Of a stretch of DNA of 64,000 nucleotides, positions 17,450 to 26,664 are shown in pieces. The stretch covers positions 124,001 to 188,000 of the forward strand of contig NZ_JYOO01000005.1 in the NCBI RefSeq assembly GCF_000956595.1, given 5' to 3'. The notes under the pieces were generated by a model. That model searched no databases, was not told the origin of the DNA, and was given only the letters and a program-made list of their open reading frames with translations. Made by a program: the position numbers and the translations under genes. Every line of letters starts with the position of its first letter. Within the stretch, counting starts at the first letter, position 1. The DNA is from Priestia aryabhattai B8W22 (lineage in GTDB: Bacteria > Bacillota > Bacilli > Bacillales > Bacillaceae_H).

Positions 17450-17944
17450 TTACTTAGCTGCTTTAGCTGCTTCGATTGCTGCTTCGTAGTTCGGATGCTC
17501 AGTTACTTCTGGTAAGTACTCAACATACGTTACGTTGTCATTTGAGTCTACTACAAAGATTGAACGAGCCAATAAGCGTAATTCTTGGATAGCTACACCA
17601 TATGCTTCGCCGAAAGATAAGTCGCGGTGGTCAGATAGCGTTTGAACATTATCAATGCCATTAGCACCACACCAGCGCTTTTGAGCAAACGGTAAATCTA
17701 CGCTCACTGTTAATACTTTTACGTTATCTAATTTAGCTGCTTCTTCGTTGAAGCGGCGAGTTTGCGCATCACAAACTCCAGTATCAATAGAAGGAACTAC
17801 ACTAATTAGGCGAACAGAACCCTTTGTGCTGTCAAGCGTTACTTCTGATAAATCATTTGCTAAAACGGTAAAGTTTGGCGCCTTGTCTCCAACCTTTACT
17901 TGATTTCCTAATAATGTTACATCGTTACCTTTAAATTTAGTCAC
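17450..17944 (-). CDS. tpx: Thiol peroxidase Tpx
   Basis: An atypical 2-Cys peroxiredoxin that reduces lipid and hydrogen peroxides with thioredoxin. The peroxidatic cysteine is Cys58 in [15 protein letters not shown] and the resolving one is Cys92 in RWCGANG, the spacing of B. subtilis Tpx. The start is a GTG at 17944 eight bases after AAAGGAGG, giving 164 residues. The longer frame would add 22 residues that family members lack. It is a single-gene unit with its own terminator, between ytxK and gerW. Confidence 0.95.
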   Translation of the reverse strand: MTKFKGNDVTLLGNQVKVGDKAPNFTVLANDLSEVTLDSTKGSVRLISVVPSIDTGVCDAQTRRFNEEAAKLDNVKVLTVSVDLPFAQKRWCGANGIDNVQTLSDHRDLSFGEAYGVAIQELRLLARSIFVVDSNDNVTYVEYLPEVTEHPNYEAAIEAAKAAK

Positions 17945-18058
17945 GAATAATTCCTCCTTTAAATAAGTATGTACACTGTTCATATTAGCTTGTCTGTCTC
18001 TATATTGCAATTAAATGACATACATAATATAGCGCTGTATGCTAGAAAACATGCCCAA

Positions 18059-18112
18059 TAAAAAAAAGCTTTGCTTGTTTCTTTTATCGTTCAAAGAAGC
18101 AAGCAAAGCTTT
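18059..18112 (-). terminator. gerW/ytfI terminator
   Basis: AAAGCTTTGCTTG and its complement CAAGCAAAGCTTT form a long stem with a secondary inner pairing, and a run of seven to eight Ts follows on the minus strand. Confidence 0.85.
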
Positions 18113-18121
18113 AGTTTATCT

Positions 18122-18586
18122 TTACAAATTAAAATCATTTGCACCGTCATGATGCTGATTTTGTTGATTATGATCCTGCTGATGGTTATTTCGCTTGAAC
18201 ATTTGCTGTACGCGTTCAATGGCTTGAGGTGCTGTATCTAAAATCTTTTCATATAAATGTGTACTTTCATTAAGGTGAAGCATTTTAATTCCGCTTCCAC
18301 TTACAATTAAAAAGGCAATTGGCGTAATTGATACACCGCCACCGCTACCTCCGCCAAATGGATGACCTGATTCTTGCTGATGCTGCCCCGGAGAAGATGG
18401 TGCATGTCCTTCTACTCCAAACTCGCTTCCGCCGGCTGCAAAACCAAAACCTACTTTTGAGACAGTTAAAATAACGCTGCCATCAGGTGTTTCTACAGGA
18501 TCACCAATGATTGTATTAACATCAATCATTTCCTTTAAATTCTCCATAGCTGTCGACATCAAACTTTTAATTGGATGTTCTGCCAT
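18122..18586 (-). CDS. gerW: Sporulation protein GerW (YtfJ)
   Basis: A 154-residue member of the GerW/YtfJ family, needed for normal L-alanine-triggered spore germination in B. subtilis. The core has an N-terminal MEHPIKSLMSTAMENLKEMI-like helix and VGDPVETPDGSVI-type strands. The glycine-rich middle includes FGFAAGGSEFGV and HPFGGGSGGGVSITP. A His/Gln/Asn-rich tail is likely disordered. It starts at ATG after AAGGAGG. It follows ytfI with a 13-base gap, so the two are probably one operon; a SigF or other forespore promoter was not identified. Confidence 0.9.
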   Translation of the reverse strand: MAEHPIKSLMSTAMENLKEMIDVNTIIGDPVETPDGSVILTVSKVGFGFAAGGSEFGVEGHAPSSPGQHQQESGHPFGGGSGGGVSITPIAFLIVSGSGIKMLHLNESTHLYEKILDTAPQAIERVQQMFKRNNHQQDHNQQNQHHDGANDFNL

Positions 18587-18599
18587 TAAGATAACCTCC

Positions 18600-19298
18600 T
18601 TATGTTTTTACAGAGTGTGTCTTGTTCTTATTTGACGACTTCCATCTTTTGCGACGCTTTTTGGACGTATGCCGCCAGTATCTCAAGGTCCGTAAACCTA
18701 CTAGCATAGCTTGACCAACTCGAAAAGAAATTATGCACTCAAATACCGTTTCTGACCAAAGATGTTGAAATACAGGAGTAACGCTCATTACAGGCATATC
18801 TTTTAGTTTCATATAACGGCTGATTATACCAACTATGCCCCCCTTTGCAGACCATACAGCCCCGGTAAGTACGCCTGTTAACGCAGCATCACCTAAGCCG
18901 AAACGGCTGTGCCATCTAATATCCCTTACCGTCACTTTCTGTAAGAAACGACGAAAAATTTTATGAAAACCGACTACCTGTTCAAGGAATTGCTTCGCAT
19001 TTTCTAACATGCTTAGTCCGTCTTCTACAGAATAATCACTCCATGAATTCTCGTCTTCTTTTCCTTGATCACCCATTCCTTTTTTCTTTTCAATAAGCAA
19101 ACGTGGAGAATCTTTTTTTACTTTCACTACCGGAATTTCATATGTATAGCGAATAAGACCGAACCAAGCTCTGAGTCTCACTCTGTAATAATCGTTATCT
19201 CGGACATGATGAAGCTCTACAAATAGCGTGATTTTTGTCCATACAATAAGTACAATAACAATTAAAAGTGCTAGCAATATCCATAAAAGCCATAGCAC
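18600..19298 (-). CDS. ytfI: DUF2953 membrane protein YtfI
   Basis: About 232 residues: an N-terminal membrane helix (about 1-22, LLWILLALLIVIVLIVW), then a DUF2953 domain with basic patches and a Lys/Arg-rich end. Function is unknown; it pairs with gerW (ytfJ) in sporulating bacilli. I prefer the GTG at 19298, with GGAG eight bases upstream. The GTG three codons earlier at 19307 directly abuts the same GGAG and leaves no spacing. Internal hydrophobic stretches (LTGVLTGAVWSAKGGIVGII) suggest amphipathic or membrane contact. Confidence 0.83.
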   Translation of the reverse strand: MLWLLWILLALLIVIVLIVWTKITLFVELHHVRDNDYYRVRLRAWFGLIRYTYEIPVVKVKKDSPRLLIEKKKGMGDQGKEDENSWSDYSVEDGLSMLENAKQFLEQVVGFHKIFRRFLQKVTVRDIRWHSRFGLGDAALTGVLTGAVWSAKGGIVGIISRYMKLKDMPVMSVTPVFQHLWSETVFECIISFRVGQAMLVGLRTLRYWRHTSKKRRKRWKSSNKNKTHSVKT

Positions 19299-19365
19299 AT
19301 CCTTCACTCCTTCTTAGCTTCACATTATCTCCAAAACAGAGAATATTAAACCTTATGAAAACAAT

Positions 19366-19532
19366 AAAAAGAGGTTGAGACATAACGAAATGAATCCAAT
19401 CAGCTGCTAGAAGGATCTACGCAAATGAAACCTGCGTTTACCCTAACAAAAAAAACGCACCACTAATCAAAAATCTTGATCAGTGGTGCGTTTTTCACTT
19501 CGTCTAAAACCCTTTTGTCCCAGCCTCTTTTT
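19366..19532. repeat. Dispersed repeat, copy 2 (uninterrupted form)
   Basis: A 167-base element from AAAAAGAGGTTGAGACATAA to TTTTGTCCCAGCCTCTTTTT; the ends are inverted repeats of each other. The interior includes CAGCTGCTAGAAGG, ATGAAACCTGCGTTTACC, an A-run and a hairpin. Compared with copy 1 it lacks the GC-rich insert and so resembles an empty site. It ends one base before the yteJ stop (minus strand). Confidence 0.82.
19449..19496. terminator. Terminator hairpin in repeat copy 2
   Basis: An AACGCACCACT/AGTGGTGCGTT stem extended by GATCAAGATTTTTGATT-type inner pairing, with T-runs on both sides. It probably terminates the sppA-yteJ transcript. Confidence 0.8.
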
Positions 19533-19533
19533 A

Positions 19534-20036
19534 TTATCTGCTTATTGTACCTTCATGTATGACGGTTGTATCTGCGTAGTAATCATGCGCTCCTTGCTTT
19601 TTAGGTAAAAAAGCAACTAATAAATAGCCAAGTAAAAAAACTGTTTTAGAAATATAACGTCCAACTCCTTCACGAAACAGCACAACAGGCCAAGTTAAAG
19701 TGGAGTCTTTCAGCGATACTACTTTAAGCCCAAACACCATCTTTCCAAGCGTTTGTCCAAAATACTTGGTCATTAATACAAAATAACCATAAAAGATAAT
19801 CACCGTTACAATCGTATAGGGAGAAAAAATCCATCTCCTTGAGGAATATCTGCTAAATGGAAAATGGGCTTGATCAGCAGGGAGTTCAAGCTAGCTACCA
19901 CAGCTAGATCCAAAAGATATGCCCAAAAGCGCATCCAGAAGCCTGCATAATGAAATTCACTACCTATTGGAGCACCTACCGCTGGCTCATGTTTTATATT
20001 ATTGTTTGATTCAGTTGAATGAGACTGATTTTCCAT
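19534..20036 (-). pseudogene. yteJ: RDD family membrane protein YteJ, frameshifted
   Basis: Two adjacent reading frames together make one RDD-family protein. The first (20036-19806) starts MENQSHSTESNNNIKHEPA after AGAGGTGG, carries the RDD signature HYAGFWMRFWAYLLDL and breaks at GDGFFLPIRL. The second (19803-19534) continues YFGQTLGKMVFGLKVVSLKD. The break is at six As, 19824-19829. One extra A would restore GFFSPYTIVTVIIFYGYF and give about 168 residues, near B. subtilis YteJ (164). The position after sppA is conserved. It is either a true loss of function or a homopolymer sequencing error; codons on both sides look intact, so decay would be recent. Confidence 0.8.
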
Positions 20037-20046
20037 GTTCCCACCT

Positions 20047-21057
20047 CTATTCTGCATATAAATACATCAAGCGCGGAGAGCTTGGCTGCGCAAATGTTTT
20101 TAACATTGCGGTGACTTGTTCATCTCCACCAATCACTTTTTGCATGCTCATCGAAAGCCAAGAAGGCAGTCCGAATCCTTGATTGTATTGAATTACTTGT
20201 GCACCTTTTAACTTGTAATCTTTCTCCATTCCTTTTACCGCATCTTCAAAATAGCCTAGTTGATCGACCAGCTTCAGCTCTTTAGCCTGACGTCCATCGT
20301 ACACTCGGCCATCTGCAATAGAACGCACTTTTTCTTTAGACAGGTGACGTCCTTCAGAGATAACATTGACGAAACCATCGTACGAGTTGTCTACAAGGGT
20401 TTGCATAATTTCTTTTTCTTCTCCGGTCATTTCTCTTGTTGGAGACATAATATCTTTATGAGCCCCGCTTTTAATAACAACAGATTCTACTCCCAGTTTA
20501 TCAGCCAGCTTGCCGTAGTTAACGCTTTGCATAATTACACCTAATGAACCTGTTAAAGTGTCAGGGATTGCATAGATTTTAGTAGCAGCTGTTGAAATGT
20601 AATAGCCTCCTGAAGCAGCCATTGATCCCATTGAAATATACACTGGCTTTTTCGTGTCTTTCTTCAGCTCTTCAATTTTTTTATGTATTTCAGCACTTTC
20701 AACGACGCCGCCGCCCGGTGAATTCACCTTAATAATGACTCCTTTAACTGCCTTATCATTTTTTGCAGCCTCTAGCTGCTTTAAAAACGCTTGGTGGTTA
20801 TAACCATTTTGGGACATAAGCGGAGAGGAACCGCTTCCTGTATCTTGAATCGTTCCATTGACCTCTAGCACTGCAATTTTCTTAGCTGCACTCCCTTTTT
20901 CGATAACTGTTTCTGATAGTTCACTGTCGTCTCCTCCAAATATGCCTGCCAGACCGTCATCTTTTTCTTCTTTGACTGAAAAACCAATATTAACAATCGC
21001 AGAAAAAATGAATAAGCAGGCCGCAATTAAAAGAGCAATCCACCTTTTTTTGTTCAT
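20047..21057 (-). CDS. sppA: Signal peptide peptidase SppA
   Basis: A membrane-anchored serine-lysine protease that degrades cleaved signal peptides. An N-terminal helix (about 6-24) anchors it. The catalytic serine is Ser149 in [11 protein letters not shown] and the general base Lys201 in [11 protein letters not shown], each two residues beyond the B. subtilis positions (147 and 199). It has 336 residues against 335 there. The ATG follows AAAGGAGG. yteJ starts ten bases after its stop, forming an sppA-yteJ operon whose second gene is frameshifted here. Confidence 0.95.
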   Translation of the reverse strand: MNKKRWIALLIAACLFIFSAIVNIGFSVKEEKDDGLAGIFGGDDSELSETVIEKGSAAKKIAVLEVNGTIQDTGSGSSPLMSQNGYNHQAFLKQLEAAKNDKAVKGVIIKVNSPGGGVVESAEIHKKIEELKKDTKKPVYISMGSMAASGGYYISTAATKIYAIPDTLTGSLGVIMQSVNYGKLADKLGVESVVIKSGAHKDIMSPTREMTGEEKEIMQTLVDNSYDGFVNVISEGRHLSKEKVRSIADGRVYDGRQAKELKLVDQLGYFEDAVKGMEKDYKLKGAQVIQYNQGFGLPSWLSMSMQKVIGGDEQVTAMLKTFAQPSSPRLMYLYAE

Positions 21058-21206
21058 GAAAATCCTCCTTTTTAGGTGTCAGAATTAAAAGATTATTCTT
21101 TTAATTCTTAAAGCAATAATGCTATAATTATTGTAACAAACTTTTTTTAAAAAGTTTACTTTATCGCTAATATTTTACATATCAGACAAACAAGGGGGAA
21201 CTATCT

Positions 21207-22007
21207 ATGCCAAATCGTCGCAACGTTTATTTCTTTCATCCAAAAAACAAGGAAACAAAAGCGCTCGTAAGTCCACTTATTGAACTTGCAAAACAATATG
21301 ACTTCCATGTAGTAGACAATTTCGACAGCGCTAACATCATTGTAAGTATTGGCGGTGACGGAGCTTTCTTGCAGGCTGTCCGTCAATCTGGCTTTCGAGA
21401 TGACTGCTTATATGCTGGCGTCACAACTTCAGATCAACTAAGCTTTTACTGCGATTTTCATATTGATGAAACGGATAAAATGATTGAAGCTATTACGACA
21501 GAAAATATAGAAGTACGTCGCTTTCCCGTTTTACAAACTCAAATTGATCAAGGAACTTCTTTTTATTGCTTAAATGAATGTTCCATTCGATCAGGTGTTA
21601 TAAAAACATTCAGTCTAGACGTTTTTATTAACGAAAATCACTTTGAAACATTCCGTGGGGATGGGATGATTATTTCAACACCAACAGGCAGTACGGCTTA
21701 TAACAAATCAGTAAGTGGAGCCGTAGTTGATCCATTAATCCCTTGCATGCAAGTCAGCGAATTGGCATCGTTAAATAACAATAACTATCGTACGTTAGGG
21801 TCTTCATTCATCCTAAGCGCTGAGCATACGCTCACTTTAAAATTATCCAATGACAACAACCACAATCCAATTATTGGAATTGATAATGAAGCATTAAATG
21901 CACGTCAAGTTGATCAAATTCAAATTCGTTTAAGCGACCGTCAAATTAAAACAGTTAAGCTGAAAGATAACTCTTTCTGGCAACGAGTTAAGCGTACATT
22001 TCTATAA
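21207..22007 (+). CDS. nadK2: NAD kinase NadK2
   Basis: Phosphorylates NAD to NADP with ATP or polyphosphate. The family motif GGDG lies at 49-52 (SIGGDGAFLQAV), with the catalytic Asp51. The second signature is STPTGSTAYNKSVSG near 155-170, and NECSIRSG carries the conserved Asn-Glu. The 266-residue length matches the second NAD kinase of bacilli (YtdI/PpnKB). The ATG follows CAAGGGGGAAC. Synteny with sppA and ytcJ also fits nadK2 and not nadF. Confidence 0.95.
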   Translation: MPNRRNVYFFHPKNKETKALVSPLIELAKQYDFHVVDNFDSANIIVSIGGDGAFLQAVRQSGFRDDCLYAGVTTSDQLSFYCDFHIDETDKMIEAITTENIEVRRFPVLQTQIDQGTSFYCLNECSIRSGVIKTFSLDVFINENHFETFRGDGMIISTPTGSTAYNKSVSGAVVDPLIPCMQVSELASLNNNNYRTLGSSFILSAEHTLTLKLSNDNNHNPIIGIDNEALNARQVDQIQIRLSDRQIKTVKLKDNSFWQRVKRTFL

Positions 22008-22033
22008 TAAAAAGCGCCCTTGGGCGCTTTTTA
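22008..22033. terminator. Bidirectional terminator, nadK2/ytcJ
   Basis: AAAAAGCGCCC/GGGCGCTTTTT stem with a TT centre between convergent genes. Confidence 0.88.
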
Positions 22034-23623
22034 TTTTTGATATACAATTTCTCCATCAATAGCAGTCATCTGCACCTGTACCCCTGGAATATCATCTACA
22101 GGTATCTCAAACAGATCTCTTTCTAATACGGTAAAATCAGCTACATAGCCCTTTTGAACATATCCTTTTTTATGCTCTTGATGAATGGCCTGCGCGCTTC
22201 CTAACGTAAACAGCTGAACAGCTTCAAATACAGTCAGTCGCTCAGACGGTGTGTAAACGACCGAGCTGTTCGGAGAAGTTTTCCTGGAAACTGCTGCATG
22301 AATCGTTAACATTGGATTGATAGGTTCAATAGGCGCATCTGATCCTCCTGCACACATAACGCCCTCGTCCAATAACGTTTTCCACGCATAGCAATAGTCT
22401 AAATGCTCTTCTCCAATTTTTTCAATGACCCATGGAAAATCACTGGCTAAAAACCGAGGCTGAATATCCAGCACAACAGGAAGCTTTTTTACACGATCAA
22501 CTAAATCTTTTCGTAGAATTTGCGCATGGATGATACGATCCCTTTGCCCTGTTTGAGGAGGATATTGTTCGATGCTTTCCACTACATATTGAAACGCTAA
22601 ATCCCCAATCGCATGAATTGCAACGGTCATGCCCAATTCTCTCGCTTTCCTCACTAGCTGCTTTAATTCATCTAGTGATTGAATAGCTACACCTCTTGTA
22701 GAAGGGTCGCTTTTATAAGGAAAGCTTAAAAGCGCAGATTGACTGCCGAGCGAACCATCAGCAAAAATCTTCATTGGTCCTATTTCAATAAAATCGGATG
22801 TGTCTTTCTTTCCTTCACAGTATGTATACATATCATTTACAACTTCATGATGAACAAGTAAATGAGCACGAAACAGCTGCTTTTCTTTATGAATAACGTC
22901 TTGAAATGCTTGATATGTACGCAAAAAGCCTCCATAATAATTTAAATCTTCCGTATGTCCACCCGTTAATCCGTGCTGAACACAATCTTTGATGGCTACT
23001 GAAAGCGCTTGTCGAATGTAGGCTTCTGATACTTGAGGAATATGAGCCGTTACTAATTCTTGCGCTTGATCGGCCAAAAAACCGGTAGGATTTCCAGCTT
23101 CATCCCTCTGGATAATCCCTCCTTCCGGATCACGTGTTTCAGCTGTAATCCTCGCTATTTTAAGAGCAGTCCCGTTTACTACTAATCCGTGACGACAGAC
23201 TCGCTTCAACATAATAGGATGTTCAGTTGAAAGCTGATCAAGATCTTGATACTGAATCAAAGAGGAATCTTCCCACTGATTTTCATCCCACCCTTCTCCA
23301 ATTACCCATTGTCCTTTTGGTGTACTCTCTACTTTTTGCCGAACGCGCATCAGCACGTCTTCCTTGGAAGTAGCTTGAGACAAATCAAGCCTAAGGAGCT
23401 TTTCACCGTGACCAATTAAGTGAAGATGGCTATCTACAAAGCCCGGATACATTGGATATCCTTTGAGGGGTACTTCTTTGTCAATCACAGCACCCCATTT
23501 GATTCTTAAATCTTCTTCTGCACCTATATCTTCAATGAATCCTTTCTCAACATATACGCTTTCTACATACTCATCTTCTTTTAGCATCGTATATATTTTG
23601 CCGCCGTAAAATAAAGTCCCCAT
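22031..23623 (-). CDS. ytcJ: YtcJ-type amidohydrolase
   Basis: A metal-dependent amidohydrolase (530 residues) with a TIM barrel flanked by a beta-sandwich. Metal ligands are visible: GFVDSHLHLIGHG near 70, GGHTEDLNY near 245, VAIHAIGDLAF near 325 and the final Asp in GGSDAPIEPINP near 430. It matches B. subtilis YtcJ (529). The substrate is unknown; relatives hydrolyse N-formyl or amide compounds. I chose MGTLFYGGKIYTM at 23623 because GGAG lies nine bases before it. The frame can be read 30 codons further upstream with no ribosome site. Confidence 0.9.
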   Translation of the reverse strand: MGTLFYGGKIYTMLKEDEYVESVYVEKGFIEDIGAEEDLRIKWGAVIDKEVPLKGYPMYPGFVDSHLHLIGHGEKLLRLDLSQATSKEDVLMRVRQKVESTPKGQWVIGEGWDENQWEDSSLIQYQDLDQLSTEHPIMLKRVCRHGLVVNGTALKIARITAETRDPEGGIIQRDEAGNPTGFLADQAQELVTAHIPQVSEAYIRQALSVAIKDCVQHGLTGGHTEDLNYYGGFLRTYQAFQDVIHKEKQLFRAHLLVHHEVVNDMYTYCEGKKDTSDFIEIGPMKIFADGSLGSQSALLSFPYKSDPSTRGVAIQSLDELKQLVRKARELGMTVAIHAIGDLAFQYVVESIEQYPPQTGQRDRIIHAQILRKDLVDRVKKLPVVLDIQPRFLASDFPWVIEKIGEEHLDYCYAWKTLLDEGVMCAGGSDAPIEPINPMLTIHAAVSRKTSPNSSVVYTPSERLTVFEAVQLFTLGSAQAIHQEHKKGYVQKGYVADFTVLERDLFEIPVDDIPGVQVQMTAIDGEIVYQK

Positions 23624-23691
23624 CGCCAACATCTCCTTTACTTTATAAAGCTTGATCTTGTCTCTATTATACGTGACAAAACAAACAAGAC

Positions 23692-23720
23692 AAAAGAGTG
23701 GGGTTTCCCCCACTCTTTTT
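23692..23720 (-). terminator. sspA terminator
   Basis: A CAAAAGAGTGGGG/CCCCACTCTTTTT-type stem with a TTTC loop, 26 bases after the sspA stop. Confidence 0.88.
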
Positions 23721-23746
23721 AGCCATCATTATTTAATTAATATGAC

Positions 23747-23935
23747 TTATTTACCACCAAGTTGTTGCTCAGCCATTTGAACTAAGCGTTTAGTGATTTC
23801 TCCACCAACAGATCCGTTAGCGCGAGCTGTTGCTTCTGGTCCAAGGTTTACACCGAATTCAGAAGCGATTTCGTATTTCATTTGGTCGATAGCAGCTGCT
23901 GAACCAGGAGCTACTAATTTGTTTGTGTTTGCCAT
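23747..23935 (-). CDS. sspA: Alpha/beta-type small acid-soluble spore protein SspA
   Basis: A spore DNA-binding protein (62 residues) that saturates forespore DNA and protects it from UV and heat. It is later cut by the GPR protease to supply amino acids. The germination-protease site is in [12 protein letters not shown], and the conserved DNA-binding block is [20 protein letters not shown]. The sequence agrees, as I remember it, with SASP-A of B. megaterium. It has a strong ribosome site (AAGGAGGTG) and a SigG-like promoter. It lies between ytcJ and thiI, as in B. subtilis. Confidence 0.97.
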   Translation of the reverse strand: MANTNKLVAPGSAAAIDQMKYEIASEFGVNLGPEATARANGSVGGEITKRLVQMAEQQLGGK

Positions 23936-23959
23936 GTGTTTTCACCTCCTTGTTGAATA

Positions 23960-23990
23960 TAGATTGTGTCAAAACACATGGCATCATACA
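23960..23990 (-). promoter_or_regulatory. SigG-type promoter of sspA
   Basis: TGTATGA (23990-23984) and CAATCTA (23966-23960) are 17 bases apart. This fits the forespore SigG pattern GNATR and CATNNTA with one -10 mismatch. It is about 25 bases before the start codon's ribosome site. Confidence 0.6.
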
Positions 23991-24023
23991 TTATTTTTTT
24001 GGTAATTTTATGAAATTTTTCTT

Positions 24024-25235
24024 TTAAAACAAATCTTCTACATTGTCTGCGGTATTTGCAGCCGAAGAAGCTGTCATCTCAAGCGTTTCTACATTATTTA
24101 CCGCTTCTTGAATTAATGTTTCAAAATCATAAAATTGTTCGTATCGATTTATTTTTTCACGCTTTGGCTTAGTTTTTGGTGAGCTTGGCGTAAAAATTGT
24201 ACAGCAGTCTTCATACGGACGATTCGAAATTTCATGTGTATCAATTTTACGGGCAATTTCTACAATCTCCGTTTTATCCATTGTCACAAGCGGACGCAAA
24301 ATTGGCGTATTCGTCACTTCATTAATCGCATACATGCTCTCAACCGTTTGACTAGCTACTTGTCCTAAGCTGTCGCCAGTTACGATAGCTAACGATTCAT
24401 TTTTTTCACGAATAAGGTCCGTAATTCGAAGCATCATACGGCGTGTAGAGGTCATTGTATAATTCTCTGGAATTTGTTTTTGAATCGCTTGCTGTACAGC
24501 TGTAAACGGTACAATGTGAAGCTTTACTTTTTCGTGATAAGCCGTTAATTTTTGCGTTAAATCAATTACTTTTTGCTTAGAACGTTCACTCGTAAAAGGC
24601 GGGCTATAAAAATGAACCGCTTCTATTTCCAAGCCTCGCTTCATTGCTAAGTATCCTGCAACCGGACTGTCGATCCCTCCAGAAAGCATCAGCATTGCTT
24701 TTCCACTCGTACCAACTGGAAGACCTCCTGCTCCGCGATAATCAAAACATGTAATATACGTTGCTTCACTTCTCACTTCTACTCGTACATTTACGCTCGG
24801 TTCTTTTACGTTTACTTGTAGATGCTCTGTATTTCGAAGAACATGACTTCCTACTGCATAATTCAATTCGTTTGTATCAAGAGGAAATTGTTTGTACGCT
24901 CTCCGAGTAGATACTTTAAATGTTTTTCCTGCTATATCAAATTCTTTCATTGCTTCTAAAGCTGCTTCTTGAATCGCTTCAAGCTCATTTTCAACTTTTA
25001 ATGCTAAACTAAAGCTTTGAATACCGAAGATTTGCTGAAGACGTTCAATAATAGGCTCGTGATTTTCACCGTTTAAGTGAATATACATGCGGTCTCTCGT
25101 GTATTTTACGTGAATGTTTTTGAATGCACTAAGAGCCGTTACAATGTTTTTTCTTAACTGTGCAACAAATTTCTTTCTGTTTTGTCCTTTAGTTGAGATT
25201 TCTCCGTACCGAATTAAAATATGGTTATATATCAT
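24024..25235 (-). CDS. thiI: tRNA 4-thiouridine synthase ThiI
   Basis: Transfers sulfur to U8 of tRNA. The N-terminal ferredoxin-like and THUMP domains cover about 1-165 (DHILIRYGEIS-like start). The PP-loop ATPase motif LMLSGGIDSPVAGYLAMKRG lies near 180-200. It lacks the C-terminal rhodanese domain of E. coli ThiI, as in B. subtilis (401 residues; 403 here), where a dedicated cysteine desulfurase gives the sulfur. That partner, nifZ, ends just upstream. I chose the ATG at 25235, since GAGG lies nine bases before it; the ATG two codons earlier is too close. Confidence 0.95.
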   Translation of the reverse strand: MIYNHILIRYGEISTKGQNRKKFVAQLRKNIVTALSAFKNIHVKYTRDRMYIHLNGENHEPIIERLQQIFGIQSFSLALKVENELEAIQEAALEAMKEFDIAGKTFKVSTRRAYKQFPLDTNELNYAVGSHVLRNTEHLQVNVKEPSVNVRVEVRSEATYITCFDYRGAGGLPVGTSGKAMLMLSGGIDSPVAGYLAMKRGLEIEAVHFYSPPFTSERSKQKVIDLTQKLTAYHEKVKLHIVPFTAVQQAIQKQIPENYTMTSTRRMMLRITDLIREKNESLAIVTGDSLGQVASQTVESMYAINEVTNTPILRPLVTMDKTEIVEIARKIDTHEISNRPYEDCCTIFTPSSPKTKPKREKINRYEQFYDFETLIQEAVNNVETLEMTASSAANTADNVEDLF

Positions 25236-25241
25236 GATCAT

Positions 25242-26384
25242 TTACCTCATTACTTTCTTTAGATCTTCAATTACTGTGAAAATAGCATTTACAATGGGCG
25301 TTACTTCATTATAATCATTTAAGCCGGACAAGCTCAAACGAATGGACTGATCTGCTTCTTCATAATTTTTACCGATGGCTAAAAGCGTTTTACTTGGCTT
25401 TTTTCGCTTTGATGAGCAAGCAGATGTAGTGGATACAAACACTCCTTTTTCCTCAAGAGCGTGAACAAAAACCTCACCTTTAATACCTTGTGCTGTAAAA
25501 TTTATAATATGGGGTGCCGAATGCTCATTCGGCGTATTAATCGTGATTCTTTCGTGAGCAGAAAGTTTGTCTATCAGTTCTGCTTTTATTTTCTGCATTT
25601 TTTGCTGATTCTGAGCTGCATGTTCAAGTGTTAAACGAAGTGCTTTAGCAAATGCCACAATTCCTGGCACATTTTCCGTGCCTGATCGATGCTGCATTTC
25701 CTGAGAGCCTCCGCTAAGTAAGGGATGAAGCTGAACTCCATTTCGCTTATATAAAATTCCCGTCCCTTTTAAGCCATGAATTTTGTGTCCTGATAATGTG
25801 CATAAATCAATTTTGTGATCCGCTAAAGAAAGCGGAACTTTTCCAACCCCTTGCACATGATCGACATGAAAAAGCACCTTCGAATAGTTCATCAGCATTT
25901 GTCCAATTTTTTCAATTGGCTGAATGGTGCCAATTTCATTATTTACATGCATAACCGATACTAAGATGGTTTCATCCGTAATAGCTGACTCAATAGCCTC
26001 AGGTGAAACAAATCCACTTGAATCTACTGGAACATACGTAACGTTAAATCCTAGTGCTTCTAACTGCTTAAATGGTTCATGAACGGAATCATGTTCAATA
26101 TTTGTCGTAATGATATGCTGACCTCGGCTTTTATATTGCATCGCTACGCCTTTAATAGCCAAATTATTCCCTTCTGTTCCTCCTGATGTAAAGATAATTT
26201 CATTTGACGATACGTGCAGCAATTCTGCTACTTGCTCACGTGAACGGCTCAACAAATTCTCCGCTTGCACGCCAAATTGATGGAGGGACGATGGATTGCC
26301 ATAATAAGTTGTAGCTACTTTCGTAAAAGATTGTATGACTTCATTATAGGGTTTTGTTGTAGCGCTATTATCTAAATAAATCAA
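25242..26384 (-). CDS. nifZ: Cysteine desulfurase NifZ (ThiI partner)
   Basis: A PLP enzyme taking sulfur from L-cysteine as a persulfide and passing it to ThiI for tRNA s4U8. The PLP lysine is Lys201 in CTLSGHKIHGLKGTG, the active cysteine Cys323 in VSTTSACSSKRKK, and the cofactor motif is FTSGGTEGNNLA. It has 380 residues. The start is a TTG at 26384 (MIYLDNSATTKP) nine bases after AAGGGGG. The stop directly adjoins thiI, whose ribosome site is inside its last codons, so the pair is coupled. B. subtilis nifZ-thiI has the same arrangement. Confidence 0.95.
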   Translation of the reverse strand: MIYLDNSATTKPYNEVIQSFTKVATTYYGNPSSLHQFGVQAENLLSRSREQVAELLHVSSNEIIFTSGGTEGNNLAIKGVAMQYKSRGQHIITTNIEHDSVHEPFKQLEALGFNVTYVPVDSSGFVSPEAIESAITDETILVSVMHVNNEIGTIQPIEKIGQMLMNYSKVLFHVDHVQGVGKVPLSLADHKIDLCTLSGHKIHGLKGTGILYKRNGVQLHPLLSGGSQEMQHRSGTENVPGIVAFAKALRLTLEHAAQNQQKMQKIKAELIDKLSAHERITINTPNEHSAPHIINFTAQGIKGEVFVHALEEKGVFVSTTSACSSKRKKPSKTLLAIGKNYEEADQSIRLSLSGLNDYNEVTPIVNAIFTVIEDLKKVMR

Positions 26385-26439
26385 GGATGCGCGCCCCCTT
26401 CTTCATTTTTTCGGAACAACGTATTATCATACCACACCT

Positions 26440-26664
26440 TGGTACTTTTTTAAATTAGGCTTTGCCTTAGTAATCATAACAAGTATAGACCATCTTTTCA
26501 AAAACTATTTACCACTTTATAACCAAGGTGTTGACTGGTCCTTCCCAACAGTTGCTGGCACGTTCGTAGGCTATATTATTAGTGTTTCAGAAGGTTATCA
26601 TCAAACAGATAGAAAAGAAAAGCGTCAAAAAAAAGCTCGTGTCCTTTGGACACGAGCTTTTTAA
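26440..26664 (+). pseudogene. Start-less membrane-protein frame, possible gene remnant
   Basis: A plus-strand frame of 74 codons begins WYFFKLGFALVIITSIDHL, has a second hydrophobic stretch (FPTVAGTFVGYIISVSEGY) and a basic end (DRKEKRQKKARV). It reads like a real two-helix membrane protein. However, no ATG, GTG or TTG occurs in frame upstream within the gap, and the frame runs through the ezrA terminator. A decayed gene or one with a lost 5' end is the best reading; a chance frame is possible. No ribosome site was found. Confidence 0.35.
26627..26663 (-). terminator. ezrA terminator
   Basis: AAAAGCTCGTGTCC/GGACACGAGCTTTT, a 14-base perfect stem with a TTT loop, beginning at the ezrA stop codon. 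Confidence 0.9.

Noticed and set aside
19534-20036. Two separate small membrane proteins in place of one gene
   Set aside because: The second frame lacks a ribosome site, and together the halves align as one RDD protein of normal length.
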